A stretch of DNA of 64,000 nucleotides from NCBI GenBank assembly GCA_963676095.1, contig OY781040.1, positions 4,712,001 to 4,776,000 on the forward strand, written 5' to 3'. Made by a program: the position numbers and the translations under genes. Position 1 is the first letter of the stretch; every line of letters starts with the position of its first letter. The stretch comes from G963676095 sp963676095 (GTDB lineage Bacteria; Bacteroidota; Bacteroidia; Bacteroidales; Prolixibacteraceae). The notes under the pieces are model-generated. The model saw nothing but the letters and a program-made list of their open reading frames with translations. It made no database searches and was not told the DNA's origin. This document shows positions 1-9,109 of this stretch, piece after piece.

Positions 1-42
1 TTGTTCCGGGATCCTCGAAACACATGGCAAGATAGGAAAAAA

Positions 43-96
43 ATGTGTCCGGGCACGCTTTGAAATGTTAAATTTGTGTGTGCGGGCACATTTTTT
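43..96 (+). terminator. Probable intrinsic terminator of an upstream gene
   Basis: The arms at 43-56 and 78-91 pair over 13 of 14 positions, two of them G-U, and a run of six T follows (91-96). It most likely ends a plus-strand gene lying left of the window. Bases 1-193 hold no coding sequence that I can support. Confidence 0.5.
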
Positions 97-130
97 AATC
101 CAAACTCATTCTTTTCAGGAAAAATATCTT

Positions 131-138
131 TAGTTTTG
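131..138 (+). promoter_or_regulatory. Candidate -7 promoter box for the nagB-like gene
   Basis: TAGTTTTG fits the Bacteroidota -7 consensus TAnnTTTG and lies 56 nt before the start codon at 194. I see no clear TTTG -33 element at the expected 19-nt spacing, so this rests on the -7 box alone. Confidence 0.35.
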
Positions 139-193
139 AAGAAATTCTCAAGGATAATTCATCCCGGAACCCTCGGGATTAAATATAAATAGT

Positions 194-2140
194 ATGGTCA
201 AAACGCTTAATTATATTGAAAAAACGGTTGAGAAGCTTCCTGTTAATATCGCTGAAGATCAGGAGGAAGGAGCTAAGATCGTTGCCGGTATTATTGCCGG
301 AGTAATCAGAAAGAAACAGTCTCTCGGAGAAATGGCTGTTTTGGGGCTTGCTACAGGTTCTTCTCCGGTTAAAATTTATAAAGAACTAGTCCGTTTACAT
401 AAAGAGGAGGGGCTTAGCTTTAAAAATGTCATTACTTTTAATCTGGATGAGTACTACCCAATGGATCCGGCCAGCGAAAAGAGCTATGTCTATTTTATGC
501 ATAAGCATCTTTTTGACCATATAGATATCGATCCTGCCAATATTCATATTCCGGACGGGGCGCTGAAGCTGGAGGAGGTCTCTGACTTTTGTGCTGCTTA
601 TGAAGAAAAGATCAATGCATGCGGAGGAATTGATATCCAGTTGCTGGGAATCGGACGGTCTGGTCATATTGGATTTAACGAACCCGGATCGACGGTTAAC
701 TCGACAACACGTCTGGTTAAACTTGACTCCATAACCATTGCCGATGCGGTGAAGGACTTCGGAAATGAGGAAGCCGTTCCTCACCGGGCTGTTACGATGG
801 GGGTTGAAACGATACTTGGCGCTAAGAAAATTGTGCTTGCAGGCTGGGGGAAAACCAAATCTCCAATACTGAAGAAGATGATAGAAGGACCTGTGACACC
901 TGAAGTTCCCGCTTCATTCTTGCAGTTACACGGAAATGTTTCCGTTTACCTTGACGAGGCAGCAGTGTCTGAATTTACCCGTGTAAAGGCTCCCTGGCTG
1001 GTCGGTGTTTGTGAATGGACCCCGAGAATGGTAAAACGGGCAGTCGTTTGGCTTAGTCAAAAAACGGATAAACCCATACTCAAGCTGACGGACGACGATT
1101 ACAAAACTGCAGGTTTGCGCGACCTCCTTGCTTACTACGGGGGAGCGTACGATTTAAACATAAAAGTATTTGGACTGATCAGGGATACCATCACAGGATG
1201 GCCAGGGGGTAAACCCGGTGCAACAGAAAAAACACGCCCGGAACGTCCTACACCGGAGATCAAACGCTCACTTATTTTTAGTCCGCACCCGGATGATGAT
1301 GTAATCTCGATGGGAGGGACCCTGCTTCGGCTTGCTGATCAGAAACACGATGTCCATGTGGCTTATCAGACCTCAGGGAATATTGCTGTTTTCGATGATG
1401 ACGCTATCCGTTTTTCCCAGTTTGCTGTCGACCTTAGTGAAAAAATGGGAATAAAAGACAGTCCTGTTTACGCAGATCACAAAGAACTGGTAAGTTTTTT
1501 GAAAGATAAAAAGCCGGGTGAAATTGATTCTTCCTATGTGAAGACAATTAAAGGATTGATCCGTGTTGGCGAAGCTTCTGCTGCCTGCCGCTTCTGTGGT
1601 GTTAAAGAAGAGAATGTGCATTTCCTCAACCTGCCTTTCTACGAAACAGGCCAGGTTGAAAAAGGTCCCGTTTCAGAAAAGGATGTTAATATTGTCGTTG
1701 ATCTTTTGAGAAAGGTCAAACCCCACCAGATTTTTGCGGCCGGCGATCTTCAGGACCCTCATGGAACTCATGAAGTTTGTTTGCAGATAATTTTTAAGGC
1801 AATCAGGCAAATCAGGGCTGCCGGCGATGAATGGCTGAATGATTGCTATATGTGGCTTTATCGTGGAGCATGGCAGGAATGGGATGTTGAAGATATTGAG
1901 ATGGCTGTGCCTATCAGCCCGGATGAACTGATGAGAAAGCGGAAAGCTATCTTCAAACACCAGTCGCAAAAAGATTTCCCTGTTTTCCCGGGTGAAGACA
2001 AACGTGAATTCTGGCAACGCGCCGAAGAACGGAACCGTGCCACTGCAAAAATCTATGATAGACTTGGACTGGCCGAATACGAGGCGATCGAAGCATTTGT
2101 CCGTTATCCTTTCGATGATGAAGAGTCGTTTCTAAAGTAA
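194..2140 (+). CDS. Glucosamine-6-phosphate deaminase-like protein fused to a PIG-L/LmbE deacetylase domain
   Basis: A two-domain cytoplasmic protein of 648 aa. The first ~270 residues are a NagB isomerase/deaminase domain, which in its family converts glucosamine-6-phosphate to fructose-6-phosphate and ammonia. Visible motifs are LDEYYP and SGHIGFNEPG. From about residue 355 a PIG-L/LmbE domain follows, with the metal motif PHPDDD (AHPDDE is usual) and a later HGTHE. That domain usually removes N-acetyl groups from GlcNAc-type sugars. The same fusion is known in Bacteroides, annotated as a glucosamine-6-phosphate deaminase-like protein. The gene leads a run of glycosidase genes, which fits catabolism of GlcNAc released from glycans. 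Fusion of deacetylase and deaminase in one chain suggests sequential steps. Whether the NagB half is active is not proven. There is no signal peptide. Confidence 0.85.
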   Translation: MVKTLNYIEKTVEKLPVNIAEDQEEGAKIVAGIIAGVIRKKQSLGEMAVLGLATGSSPVKIYKELVRLHKEEGLSFKNVITFNLDEYYPMDPASEKSYVYFMHKHLFDHIDIDPANIHIPDGALKLEEVSDFCAAYEEKINACGGIDIQLLGIGRSGHIGFNEPGSTVNSTTRLVKLDSITIADAVKDFGNEEAVPHRAVTMGVETILGAKKIVLAGWGKTKSPILKKMIEGPVTPEVPASFLQLHGNVSVYLDEAAVSEFTRVKAPWLVGVCEWTPRMVKRAVVWLSQKTDKPILKLTDDDYKTAGLRDLLAYYGGAYDLNIKVFGLIRDTITGWPGGKPGATEKTRPERPTPEIKRSLIFSPHPDDDVISMGGTLLRLADQKHDVHVAYQTSGNIAVFDDDAIRFSQFAVDLSEKMGIKDSPVYADHKELVSFLKDKKPGEIDSSYVKTIKGLIRVGEASAACRFCGVKEENVHFLNLPFYETGQVEKGPVSEKDVNIVVDLLRKVKPHQIFAAGDLQDPHGTHEVCLQIIFKAIRQIRAAGDEWLNDCYMWLYRGAWQEWDVEDIEMAVPISPDELMRKRKAIFKHQSQKDFPVFPGEDKREFWQRAEERNRATAKIYDRLGLAEYEAIEAFVRYPFDDEESFLK

Positions 2141-2188
2141 TATATTGTAAATTTATACGTTATTACTTTAACCAATAAAATTAATTGA

Positions 2189-4510
2189 ATGAGGAAGTAC
2201 GTGAATCGTTTTTTGATGGTGGCAGGATTGCTCGCTTTTTTTGCCACCGCCGGATGTAAATCATCCGGGAAGGACGAGCTTACACTGGTAAAAATTATTC
2301 CTGAGCCTGTGAAGATCGACTATGCCGATAAGATACTGACCATCGGAAAGGGGATTGATGTTGTCAGTAAGGATCCGGCACTATCCTTTTCGCGTACTTA
2401 CCTGATCGGTCAGATAAAAAAACTTCCTGGTTATGCTTTCCTGCCAGAGAAAGATGACAGTGCTGTAAAGGTCGTTCTTAAACTGGATGGCAGGATTGAG
2501 CAAGCGGAAGGTTATATTCTGGAAATCGATAAAAATATTACGATTTCAGGGAAAACGAAGAACGGAGTATTATATGGAATACAGAGCCTGCTGCAAATCT
2601 TGCAGCAAGCGCCTGCTTCTTCTGAAGGGCTTGATGTTCCACGGCTTAAAATAACCGATTATCCCCGTTTTGCTTACAGGGGTATGCATCTTGACGTTAG
2701 CAGGCATTTCTTTGGCATCGATTTTATTAAGAAGTACATCGATCTGATCGCTATGCACAAGATGAATACTTTTCACTGGCACCTGACCGACGATCAGGGA
2801 TGGCGTATCGAGATCAGGAAGTACCCTAAATTAACCGAGGTGGGGGCCTGGAGGGTCGATCATGAAGATTTACCATGGAATGAACGCCCAGACCAGAAGG
2901 AAGGCGAAAAGGCTACCTATGGGGGATACTATACACAGGAACAAATCCGGAATATTGTATCTTACGCTGCAGAGCGCGGTATTACGATAATTCCGGAGAT
3001 TGAAATGCCCGGTCATTCTGCTGCAGCCATTGCTGCCTATCCGGAACTTTCCTGCCAGGGAAAACAGATTGGTGTGACATCAGGTGGAATTGCCAAAGTA
3101 AATATTCTTTGTGCGGGTAAAGATCAGACATTTCAGTTTATGCAGGATGTCCTGACAGAAGTAATGGAACTCTTCCCTTCAAAATATATTCATATTGGCG
3201 GTGATGAAGCATGGAAGAGTGAGTGGAAAAAGTGTCCGCTTTGCCAGAAAAGGATGAAGGATGAAGGATTAGCCAATGAAGAAGAATTGCAAAGCTATTT
3301 TATTAAACGCATCGACGATTTCCTTACATCCAGAGGGCGTACGCTGGTTGGATGGGACGAGATTCTCCAGGGGGGACTGGCAAAAAATGCAACTGTAATG
3401 TCTTGGCGTGGAGAATCAGGCGGGATCAAGGCTGCACAGATGAAGCACAATGTAATCATGACGCCTGTCGATTATTGTTATTTTGATTATTATCAAAGCC
3501 TTAATAAGGATATTGAACCTCTGGCCTTTAATGGCTATATCCCGTTGAGCAAAGTTTATAATTACGAACCTGTCCCTGCTGAGTTGGATTCTGCTGAGGC
3601 AAAATATGTTCTGGGAGCGCAGGGCAATGTCTGGACAGAATATATGCCAACGGAGAAGGTGGCCGAGTATCGGGTATTGCCCCGGATGACCGCATTGAGT
3701 GAAGTGTTATGGTCGCCGAAGGAAAAAAGAAACGAAACTGACTTTATAAGCAGGTTGCAACCTTTCCTTGATTGGTTGTCTGAAAATAACTATAACTTCC
3801 ATATTCCTGCGCCGGAAGGCATGATGAGCAAAATGATTTTTATCGACAGTGTCCGGGTAAAGCTTGTAAATCCTTGGCCTTTTGCCCGGATCCGCTATAC
3901 GCTGGATGGAAGCGATCCATCTGTGAGTTCAGATCTGTATGAGAAACCTTTTACCGTTAAGGGTAATTTGATTCTTAAGGCATGCGTTTTTCTAAAAGAC
4001 GGACGTCACGGCCTTATTAAAACTTCAACAATAAATAAGGTTGAACCTATTCTGCCTTATTCGATTGATACAACAGACCTGCAGCCTGGTTTAAGTTATA
4101 ATTATTATGAAATAGCGATAAATTCGGTCGGCGAGATTAAAAAACATCATCCCAAAAGTCGCGGCGTAATGGATGGGGTGGGGTTGCCTGCAGAACACCG
4201 GCAAGAAGTATTTGCTGCCGATTTTAACGGGTATTTTTATGTTCCCAGAACAGGTGTTTATACGTTTGCTCTGTCTTCTGACGACGGAAGCCAGTTTTAT
4301 TTGGGGGAACATCTGACAATTGACCATGACGGGCCACACGGTCCTTCCGCCGAATTTGGGCAGATTGCCCTTCAGAAAGGGTATTATCCGATTTATCTGG
4401 GGTATTTTGATGGAGGAGGAGGTAATTCCTTAACACTGCAAATGAAATCTGACGGAGGTGAAATGACGGATATCCCTCAGGATCAGTTTTTCCATAAAAA
4501 GCAGGAGTAA
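2189..4510 (+). CDS. Beta-N-acetylhexosaminidase, GH20 family lipoprotein with C-terminal PA14-like domain
   Basis: An exo-acting enzyme of 773 aa that should remove terminal GlcNAc or GalNAc from glycans. The N-terminus is a lipoprotein signal with lipobox ATAGC (Cys23), so it is membrane-anchored, probably periplasmic or surface-exposed. A GH20 N-terminal domain (about 30-155) precedes the TIM barrel (about 160-510). The barrel carries the catalytic pair D339-E340 in HIGGDEAW, plus the family motif HWHLTDDQGWR. A chitobiase-type C-terminal domain (about 545-625) and a PA14-like lectin domain (about 645-770, GVYTFALSSDDGSQFYLG) follow. It starts 48 nt after the nagB-like gene on the same strand, so co-transcription is likely. 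Strong hairpins follow the stop codon. Confidence 0.93.
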   Translation: MRKYVNRFLMVAGLLAFFATAGCKSSGKDELTLVKIIPEPVKIDYADKILTIGKGIDVVSKDPALSFSRTYLIGQIKKLPGYAFLPEKDDSAVKVVLKLDGRIEQAEGYILEIDKNITISGKTKNGVLYGIQSLLQILQQAPASSEGLDVPRLKITDYPRFAYRGMHLDVSRHFFGIDFIKKYIDLIAMHKMNTFHWHLTDDQGWRIEIRKYPKLTEVGAWRVDHEDLPWNERPDQKEGEKATYGGYYTQEQIRNIVSYAAERGITIIPEIEMPGHSAAAIAAYPELSCQGKQIGVTSGGIAKVNILCAGKDQTFQFMQDVLTEVMELFPSKYIHIGGDEAWKSEWKKCPLCQKRMKDEGLANEEELQSYFIKRIDDFLTSRGRTLVGWDEILQGGLAKNATVMSWRGESGGIKAAQMKHNVIMTPVDYCYFDYYQSLNKDIEPLAFNGYIPLSKVYNYEPVPAELDSAEAKYVLGAQGNVWTEYMPTEKVAEYRVLPRMTALSEVLWSPKEKRNETDFISRLQPFLDWLSENNYNFHIPAPEGMMSKMIFIDSVRVKLVNPWPFARIRYTLDGSDPSVSSDLYEKPFTVKGNLILKACVFLKDGRHGLIKTSTINKVEPILPYSIDTTDLQPGLSYNYYEIAINSVGEIKKHHPKSRGVMDGVGLPAEHRQEVFAADFNGYFYVPRTGVYTFALSSDDGSQFYLGEHLTIDHDGPHGPSAEFGQIALQKGYYPIYLGYFDGGGGNSLTLQMKSDGGEMTDIPQDQFFHKKQE

Positions 4511-4571
4511 ATTTTGAAAAGAAAAAGGTTAGATTGGGTATATAGATTATTGGTTTTTAACATGTTGTCAG

Positions 4572-4586
4572 CCCCTGTTTCAGGGG
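4572..4586 (+). promoter_or_regulatory. First of two hairpins with interchangeable arms, downstream of the GH20 gene
   Basis: CCCCTGTTTCAGGGG folds into a 6-bp stem with a 3-nt loop. The same six-base arms, CCCCTG and CAGGGG, recur in the larger hairpin at 4661-4685, so the two can also pair with each other. It could be part of an attenuator or only a terminator remnant. Confidence 0.35.
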
Positions 4587-4660
4587 ATTATATAGGTTTA
4601 ACTGAACATGTTTTGCAATCCATTTCTTTGTCGTTTTTTGGGTTAGATCAGAGAATGGAG

Positions 4661-4690
4661 ATCACAGGGGCTCGTCCCCTGTGATTTTAT
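4661..4690 (+). terminator. Strong terminator between the GH20 and GH125 genes
   Basis: A perfect 10-bp stem (4661-4670 with 4676-4685), a 5-nt loop and a following T-rich stretch. It lies 150 nt after the GH20 stop and 119 nt before the GH125 start, splitting the glycosidase run into two likely transcripts. Confidence 0.75.
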
Positions 4691-4759
4691 TTAACACATT
4701 TTTTGTATGTTTTTATCTATGATGATGGATCATTGAGGGAAGTTGGTTAAGTTTGGAAA

Positions 4760-4767
4760 TATTTTTG
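4760..4767 (+). promoter_or_regulatory. Candidate -7 promoter box for the GH125/GH2 pair
   Basis: TATTTTTG fits TAnnTTTG and lies 41 nt before the start codon at 4809, just after the terminator at 4661-4690. No convincing -33 element is present at 19 nt. Confidence 0.35.
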
Positions 4768-4808
4768 TAGGACTAATCATTACTTAACTTATATATAAAA
4801 TTTATCTT

Positions 4809-6233
4809 ATGGAACGCAGAAAATTCCTGAAATATAACTCGCTGGCTGCTGCGGGTCTGATTTCGTCTCCATTGTGGAGCAATGCTTTTCCTTCTGCCGG
4901 TTTTGAAAGTAAGCGTCCTGCTATCGGGCAAAGAAAGTTTACCAGCGATGCTGTAGAAAAGACGATCGCAGCCGTTAAGAAAGGGATATCGAATTCTGAA
5001 CTGGCGTGGATGTTTGAAAATTGTTTCCCTAATACACTTGATACAACAGTCGATTTTTCAATGGAAAACGGGAAGCCGGATACGTTTGTTATTACAGGCG
5101 ATATACATGCCATGTGGCTTCGGGATTCAACGGCCCAGGTTTGGCCTTATTTAAAACTGGCAACAGAGGATGCCCAGCTTGACCTTTTATTTCAAGGGGT
5201 ACTGAACAGGCAGGCAAAATGTATTCTGATTGATCCGTATGCAAATGCTTTTAATAAAGGCGCTACAGGAAGTGAATGGGATACTGACAACACCGAAATG
5301 AAGCCGGAGCTGCATGAACGAAAATGGGAAATCGATTCGCTTTGTTATCCGGTCCGTTTGCTGTATAACTACTGGAAAACGACTGGAAATAGAACCTGCT
5401 TTACCTCTGACTGGCATGAAGTATTCCGTACGATTATAGCTACCTTTAAGAAGCAGCAACGAAAAGAAAATAGGGGTGATTATTATTTTACAAGGGAAAC
5501 TTCCAAACCTACGGATACACTTTGTTGCGGGGGATACGGTAATCCAGTTAGTCCGGTTGGCCTGATTGTTTCATCGTTCAGACCATCCGATGATGCTACT
5601 ATTTTCCCTTTTCTTGTCCCGTCGAATTACTTTGCCGTGGTTTCCTTGACACAGATCCAGGAAATGTCCGCTGAGATCTATAATGACATGGAGTTGTCAA
5701 GAAAAGCAAGACTTTTGGCGGAAGAAGTCCGGCTGGCATTAAAAAATTATGCAAAGGCAAACCGTCCTGAGTTTGGGGAAGTCTTAGCTTTTGAAGTCGA
5801 TGGTTTTGGCAATAAACTTTTTATGGACGATGCCAATATTCCAAGTCTTTTGGCTTTACCCTATCTGAATGCTATAAAAGTGACAGATCCACTGTATCAG
5901 AATACCCGGAAAATGGTGTTGAGCGAGGCTAATCCCTGGTTTTTTAAGGGAAAAGTCGCTGAGGGTATTGGTGGTCCTCATGTAGGGACCGAAATGATTT
6001 GGCCGATGAGCATTATTATGAGGGCAATGACGTCAAGCGATGATCAGGAAATCGTTTCCTGTATCAGGACTATCCTGAAAACTCATGCCGGGACAGGTTT
6101 TATTCATGAAACGTTCCATATGGACGATCCTTCGAATTTTACGCGTTCGTGGTTTGCCTGGGCAAATACCTTGTTTGGGGAACTTATTTTAAAAATATAC
6201 GACAATAAACCTGCATTGCTTAAAACTATTTAA
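4809..6233 (+). CDS. Exo-alpha-1,6-mannosidase, GH125 family (DUF1237)
   Basis: A 474-aa glycoside hydrolase. GH125 members remove alpha-1,6-linked mannose by an inverting mechanism and often sit in N-glycan or yeast-mannan utilisation loci. The N-terminus MERRKFLK followed by an alanine-rich stretch is a Tat-type signal, so export in a folded state is likely. Family features seen include GDIHAMWLRDSTAQVWPY near residue 97, the GSEWDTDNTEMKPELHERKWEIDS region written here only by its key residues (about 152-176), and LFMDDANIPSLL near 338. The gene lies 26 nt upstream of the GH2 gene, so the two are probably one transcript. With GH20 and GH2 it covers most linkages of an N-glycan core. Length and motifs look intact. 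Confidence 0.92.
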   Translation: MERRKFLKYNSLAAAGLISSPLWSNAFPSAGFESKRPAIGQRKFTSDAVEKTIAAVKKGISNSELAWMFENCFPNTLDTTVDFSMENGKPDTFVITGDIHAMWLRDSTAQVWPYLKLATEDAQLDLLFQGVLNRQAKCILIDPYANAFNKGATGSEWDTDNTEMKPELHERKWEIDSLCYPVRLLYNYWKTTGNRTCFTSDWHEVFRTIIATFKKQQRKENRGDYYFTRETSKPTDTLCCGGYGNPVSPVGLIVSSFRPSDDATIFPFLVPSNYFAVVSLTQIQEMSAEIYNDMELSRKARLLAEEVRLALKNYAKANRPEFGEVLAFEVDGFGNKLFMDDANIPSLLALPYLNAIKVTDPLYQNTRKMVLSEANPWFFKGKVAEGIGGPHVGTEMIWPMSIIMRAMTSSDDQEIVSCIRTILKTHAGTGFIHETFHMDDPSNFTRSWFAWANTLFGELILKIYDNKPALLKTI

Positions 6234-6259
6234 TAGTTAATTAGATAAAGAGATACCTG

Positions 6260-8911
6260 ATGATGGATTTTGGATTAAGAAAGCTGGGGGCTTTGTTGCT
6301 TCTATGTCTTTTCTTTACCCCTGTGCTATGGGCCGGGCCGGTGAAAGAACTGAATAATGGTTGGAAATGTACGAATATTAATCGGGTTAATTTACCTGGA
6401 GAAAAATTGTCCCAGCCCGGTTATAAACTGGATGACTGGGAAGCAGCTGTTGTTCCGGGTACAGTACTAACCACTATGATCAAAAACGGCAAGGTCCCGG
6501 ATCCTTTTTATGGGCTTAACAACGAGAAAATAAAAGATATTTATAATACTGGAAGGGATTTTTACACCTACTGGTTTGTCAATGATTTTCAAGAGAAAAG
6601 ACAATCCGGAGAACAGGTTTGGTTACATTTTCGTGGTGTAAATTATAGCTGCGATGTTTACCTGAACGGGAAAAAAGTCAATCAGGAAAGGCATTATGGT
6701 ATGTTTTTGCGACAGACCTACAATATAACCAACTTGCTTGCTACTGATGGGAAAAACCGTCTTGCAGTTATTGTTTACCCGGTTGACCCGGTGGGAGAGC
6801 CGAACGGTGGACAGGGAGGAGACGGAACAATAGCCCGCAATGTATCCCATCAGTACGTAGCAGGCTGGGACTGGATACAGCCTGTTCGCGACCGGAATAC
6901 CGGTATCTGGGATAAAGTGACTATCGAGACTACTGGGATAGTTGACCTGAAGAACCCGCACGTGGTTACCTTGGTTCCGGGTGTCAGAAAGCCGGCGGGA
7001 GATCAGGAGCCTGCTATACTGAAAGGTTCTGCAGAATTGGTAAATACATCTTCTGCTCCGGTTAGTGGAACTTTGGTTTGTGAAGTGGACGGGAATAAAG
7101 TGGAAAAGCAGGTAACTTTGACATCGGGTAAAACTTCCCTGATAGAACTTCCCGGACTGGTGTTAAAAAATCCGAAACTGTGGTGGCCCAACGGGTACGG
7201 CGAACAGCCTCTTTATACCGTAGCGATGAAGTTCCTTAAGGACGGGAAACAACTTTCCGACGAAGAAGACATTGTCACTGGCATCCGTGAAATACAACAT
7301 GTTTGGAACGACCATACCAGGAGTATGGAAATCCATGTTAACGGGCAGAAGATATTTATCAAAGGAGGAAACTGGATTATATCCGATGCAATGCTTCGTT
7401 TTTCTACTGAACGTTACGACGCTGAGGTCCGTTATCACCGGGATATGAACCTGAACCTTATCCGGGTATGGGGAGGCGCACTCCCTGAACGACCTGAATT
7501 TTATGATGCCTGCAATAAGTATGGGATGCTTGTCCTCCAGGATTTCTGGATGTCTGGCGATTGTAACGGGCGCTGGGTCGATCCGAAAAAGAAAGATGAC
7601 CAGTGGACTCGCAGACAGTATCCCGATGATCACAACCTTTTTGTCGAATCGGCAGTAGATATGGTCAAAATGATCAGGAATAATCCTTCTTTGGCAATCT
7701 GGTGCGGTGGAAATGAAATAAAACCGCCCAAAGATATCCTGAATGCCCTTCGTGATTCTGTTCTTCCTGAACTTGACGGAACCAGATGGTTTATTGAATA
7801 TTCGAATTCAGACAGTATGTCGTATAATTTTCTTGGAGGAAATGGCGATGGGCCTTATGGAATTCAGCCTGATTCTGTTTTCTGGCAACACCGTACATGG
7901 CCGTTCAATTCGGAAGTCGGTTCTGTCGGGGTAGGCGATGCCGAATCACTGAAGCGTTTCCTTCCAATGGAAGATCTGGTTGTCCCGGTTGAAGAAAAAG
8001 GTTCGGAAGCTGTTTGCAACAAAGACTGGACCTATCATAAATATATCGGTTACGGAAGTTCGGTGAGTGCCTATGGAACAGCGACCGGAATGGAAGACTT
8101 TGCGAAAAAAGCCCAGCTGGTCAATTATAATCAGTACCGGGCATTAATGGAAGGTTTTACATCTCACATGTGGGATTGGTACACCGGGGCGATAATCTGG
8201 AAAACTCAGAACCCGTGGACAGCTTTAAGAGGGCAGATGTACGACTATTATCTGGATCCGAATGCCTGCTTGTTTGGGTTGCGTAAAGGGAGCGAACCGT
8301 TACACGTCATGTGTAACCCGGTGACAAAGATGGTGATGATTGCCAATAATGGGTTCGAGGAACAGGACGACCTGATGCTGGTTGCAAATGTATACGATAT
8401 CAAAGGGAATGAACTTCCAGTAACACAGGTTATTGTTTATATTGGCCCTTCTTCTGTTAAAAATATCATGCCGGTCGACGCTTATTTGAAAAAAGCTGGC
8501 ATGGATAAAAACGGCGCATTCCTGTTGCTTCAGCTAAAAAATATGAAACAGGAAGTATTGTCTGAAAATTTTTACTGGCTCCCTAATGCTGTCGGTAACT
8601 ATAGCGGATTGCAGGAAATACCGTCATCAAAACTTGAGGTATCTGTTAAAAAGGAAGACGGAAAAAAAGTATTGGTTACTTTAAAGAACCCGAAAAAAGC
8701 GCCTGTCGCATTTTTCAACCGGATTGCAGTTGTTGATGCAGATACAACTGAAAGAATATTACCGGTCTTTTCGGATGATAATTATGTGTCGTTGGTCCCT
8801 GGAGCAGAAAAAAATATCGAATTTGAATGTCCTCAGTCAAAAAATCAGAACTGGAAAGTATCGGTTGAAGGATGGAATTTCCCGATTCAGTATTTTGAGA
8901 TTAATAAATGA
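6260..8911 (+). CDS. GH2 family glycosidase, beta-mannosidase or exo-beta-glucosaminidase type
   Basis: A secreted glycosidase of 883 aa with an N-terminal signal peptide (FFTPVLWAG end). Domain order is the GH2 sugar-binding jelly roll (about 45-220), an immunoglobulin-like domain (about 230-340), the TIM barrel (about 345-640) and C-terminal beta domains. The probable acid/base is E486 in CGGNEI and the probable nucleophile is E552 in NSEVGS. The segment LIRVWGGALPE and a following DFWMSGD match the mannosidase/glucosaminidase branch rather than beta-galactosidases. In its neighbourhood, beta-mannosidase acting on the Man-beta-1,4-GlcNAc linkage of N-glycans is the better guess; exo-beta-glucosaminidase cannot be excluded. 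The start could be 6260 or 6263 (two adjacent ATG codons). It is followed by a strong terminator. Confidence 0.88.
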   Translation: MMDFGLRKLGALLLLCLFFTPVLWAGPVKELNNGWKCTNINRVNLPGEKLSQPGYKLDDWEAAVVPGTVLTTMIKNGKVPDPFYGLNNEKIKDIYNTGRDFYTYWFVNDFQEKRQSGEQVWLHFRGVNYSCDVYLNGKKVNQERHYGMFLRQTYNITNLLATDGKNRLAVIVYPVDPVGEPNGGQGGDGTIARNVSHQYVAGWDWIQPVRDRNTGIWDKVTIETTGIVDLKNPHVVTLVPGVRKPAGDQEPAILKGSAELVNTSSAPVSGTLVCEVDGNKVEKQVTLTSGKTSLIELPGLVLKNPKLWWPNGYGEQPLYTVAMKFLKDGKQLSDEEDIVTGIREIQHVWNDHTRSMEIHVNGQKIFIKGGNWIISDAMLRFSTERYDAEVRYHRDMNLNLIRVWGGALPERPEFYDACNKYGMLVLQDFWMSGDCNGRWVDPKKKDDQWTRRQYPDDHNLFVESAVDMVKMIRNNPSLAIWCGGNEIKPPKDILNALRDSVLPELDGTRWFIEYSNSDSMSYNFLGGNGDGPYGIQPDSVFWQHRTWPFNSEVGSVGVGDAESLKRFLPMEDLVVPVEEKGSEAVCNKDWTYHKYIGYGSSVSAYGTATGMEDFAKKAQLVNYNQYRALMEGFTSHMWDWYTGAIIWKTQNPWTALRGQMYDYYLDPNACLFGLRKGSEPLHVMCNPVTKMVMIANNGFEEQDDLMLVANVYDIKGNELPVTQVIVYIGPSSVKNIMPVDAYLKKAGMDKNGAFLLLQLKNMKQEVLSENFYWLPNAVGNYSGLQEIPSSKLEVSVKKEDGKKVLVTLKNPKKAPVAFFNRIAVVDADTTERILPVFSDDNYVSLVPGAEKNIEFECPQSKNQNWKVSVEGWNFPIQYFEINK

Positions 8912-8975
8912 TTGAAATCCTATTAATTAGAGCGAGTTTTTTTATATATAAGCAAGTAGTGATTCTTTATTTTTG

Positions 8976-9013
8976 CTGCACCATCGGATTTTTTTCCATG
9001 GTGCAGTTTTTTT
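8976..9013 (+). terminator. Intrinsic terminator after the GH2 gene
   Basis: CTGCACCAT (8976-8984) pairs perfectly with ATGGTGCAG (8998-9006), and seven T follow at once. This closes the GH125-GH2 transcript. Confidence 0.85.
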
Positions 9014-9109
9014 CTTTCAAATTCTTATTTTACTTTTTGGCCAGGTGAAGGTTTATTGGCAAAATTTTATTAGTTTGGCTGTATTAATTAGAAAATATTC
9101 CGGAAGATT

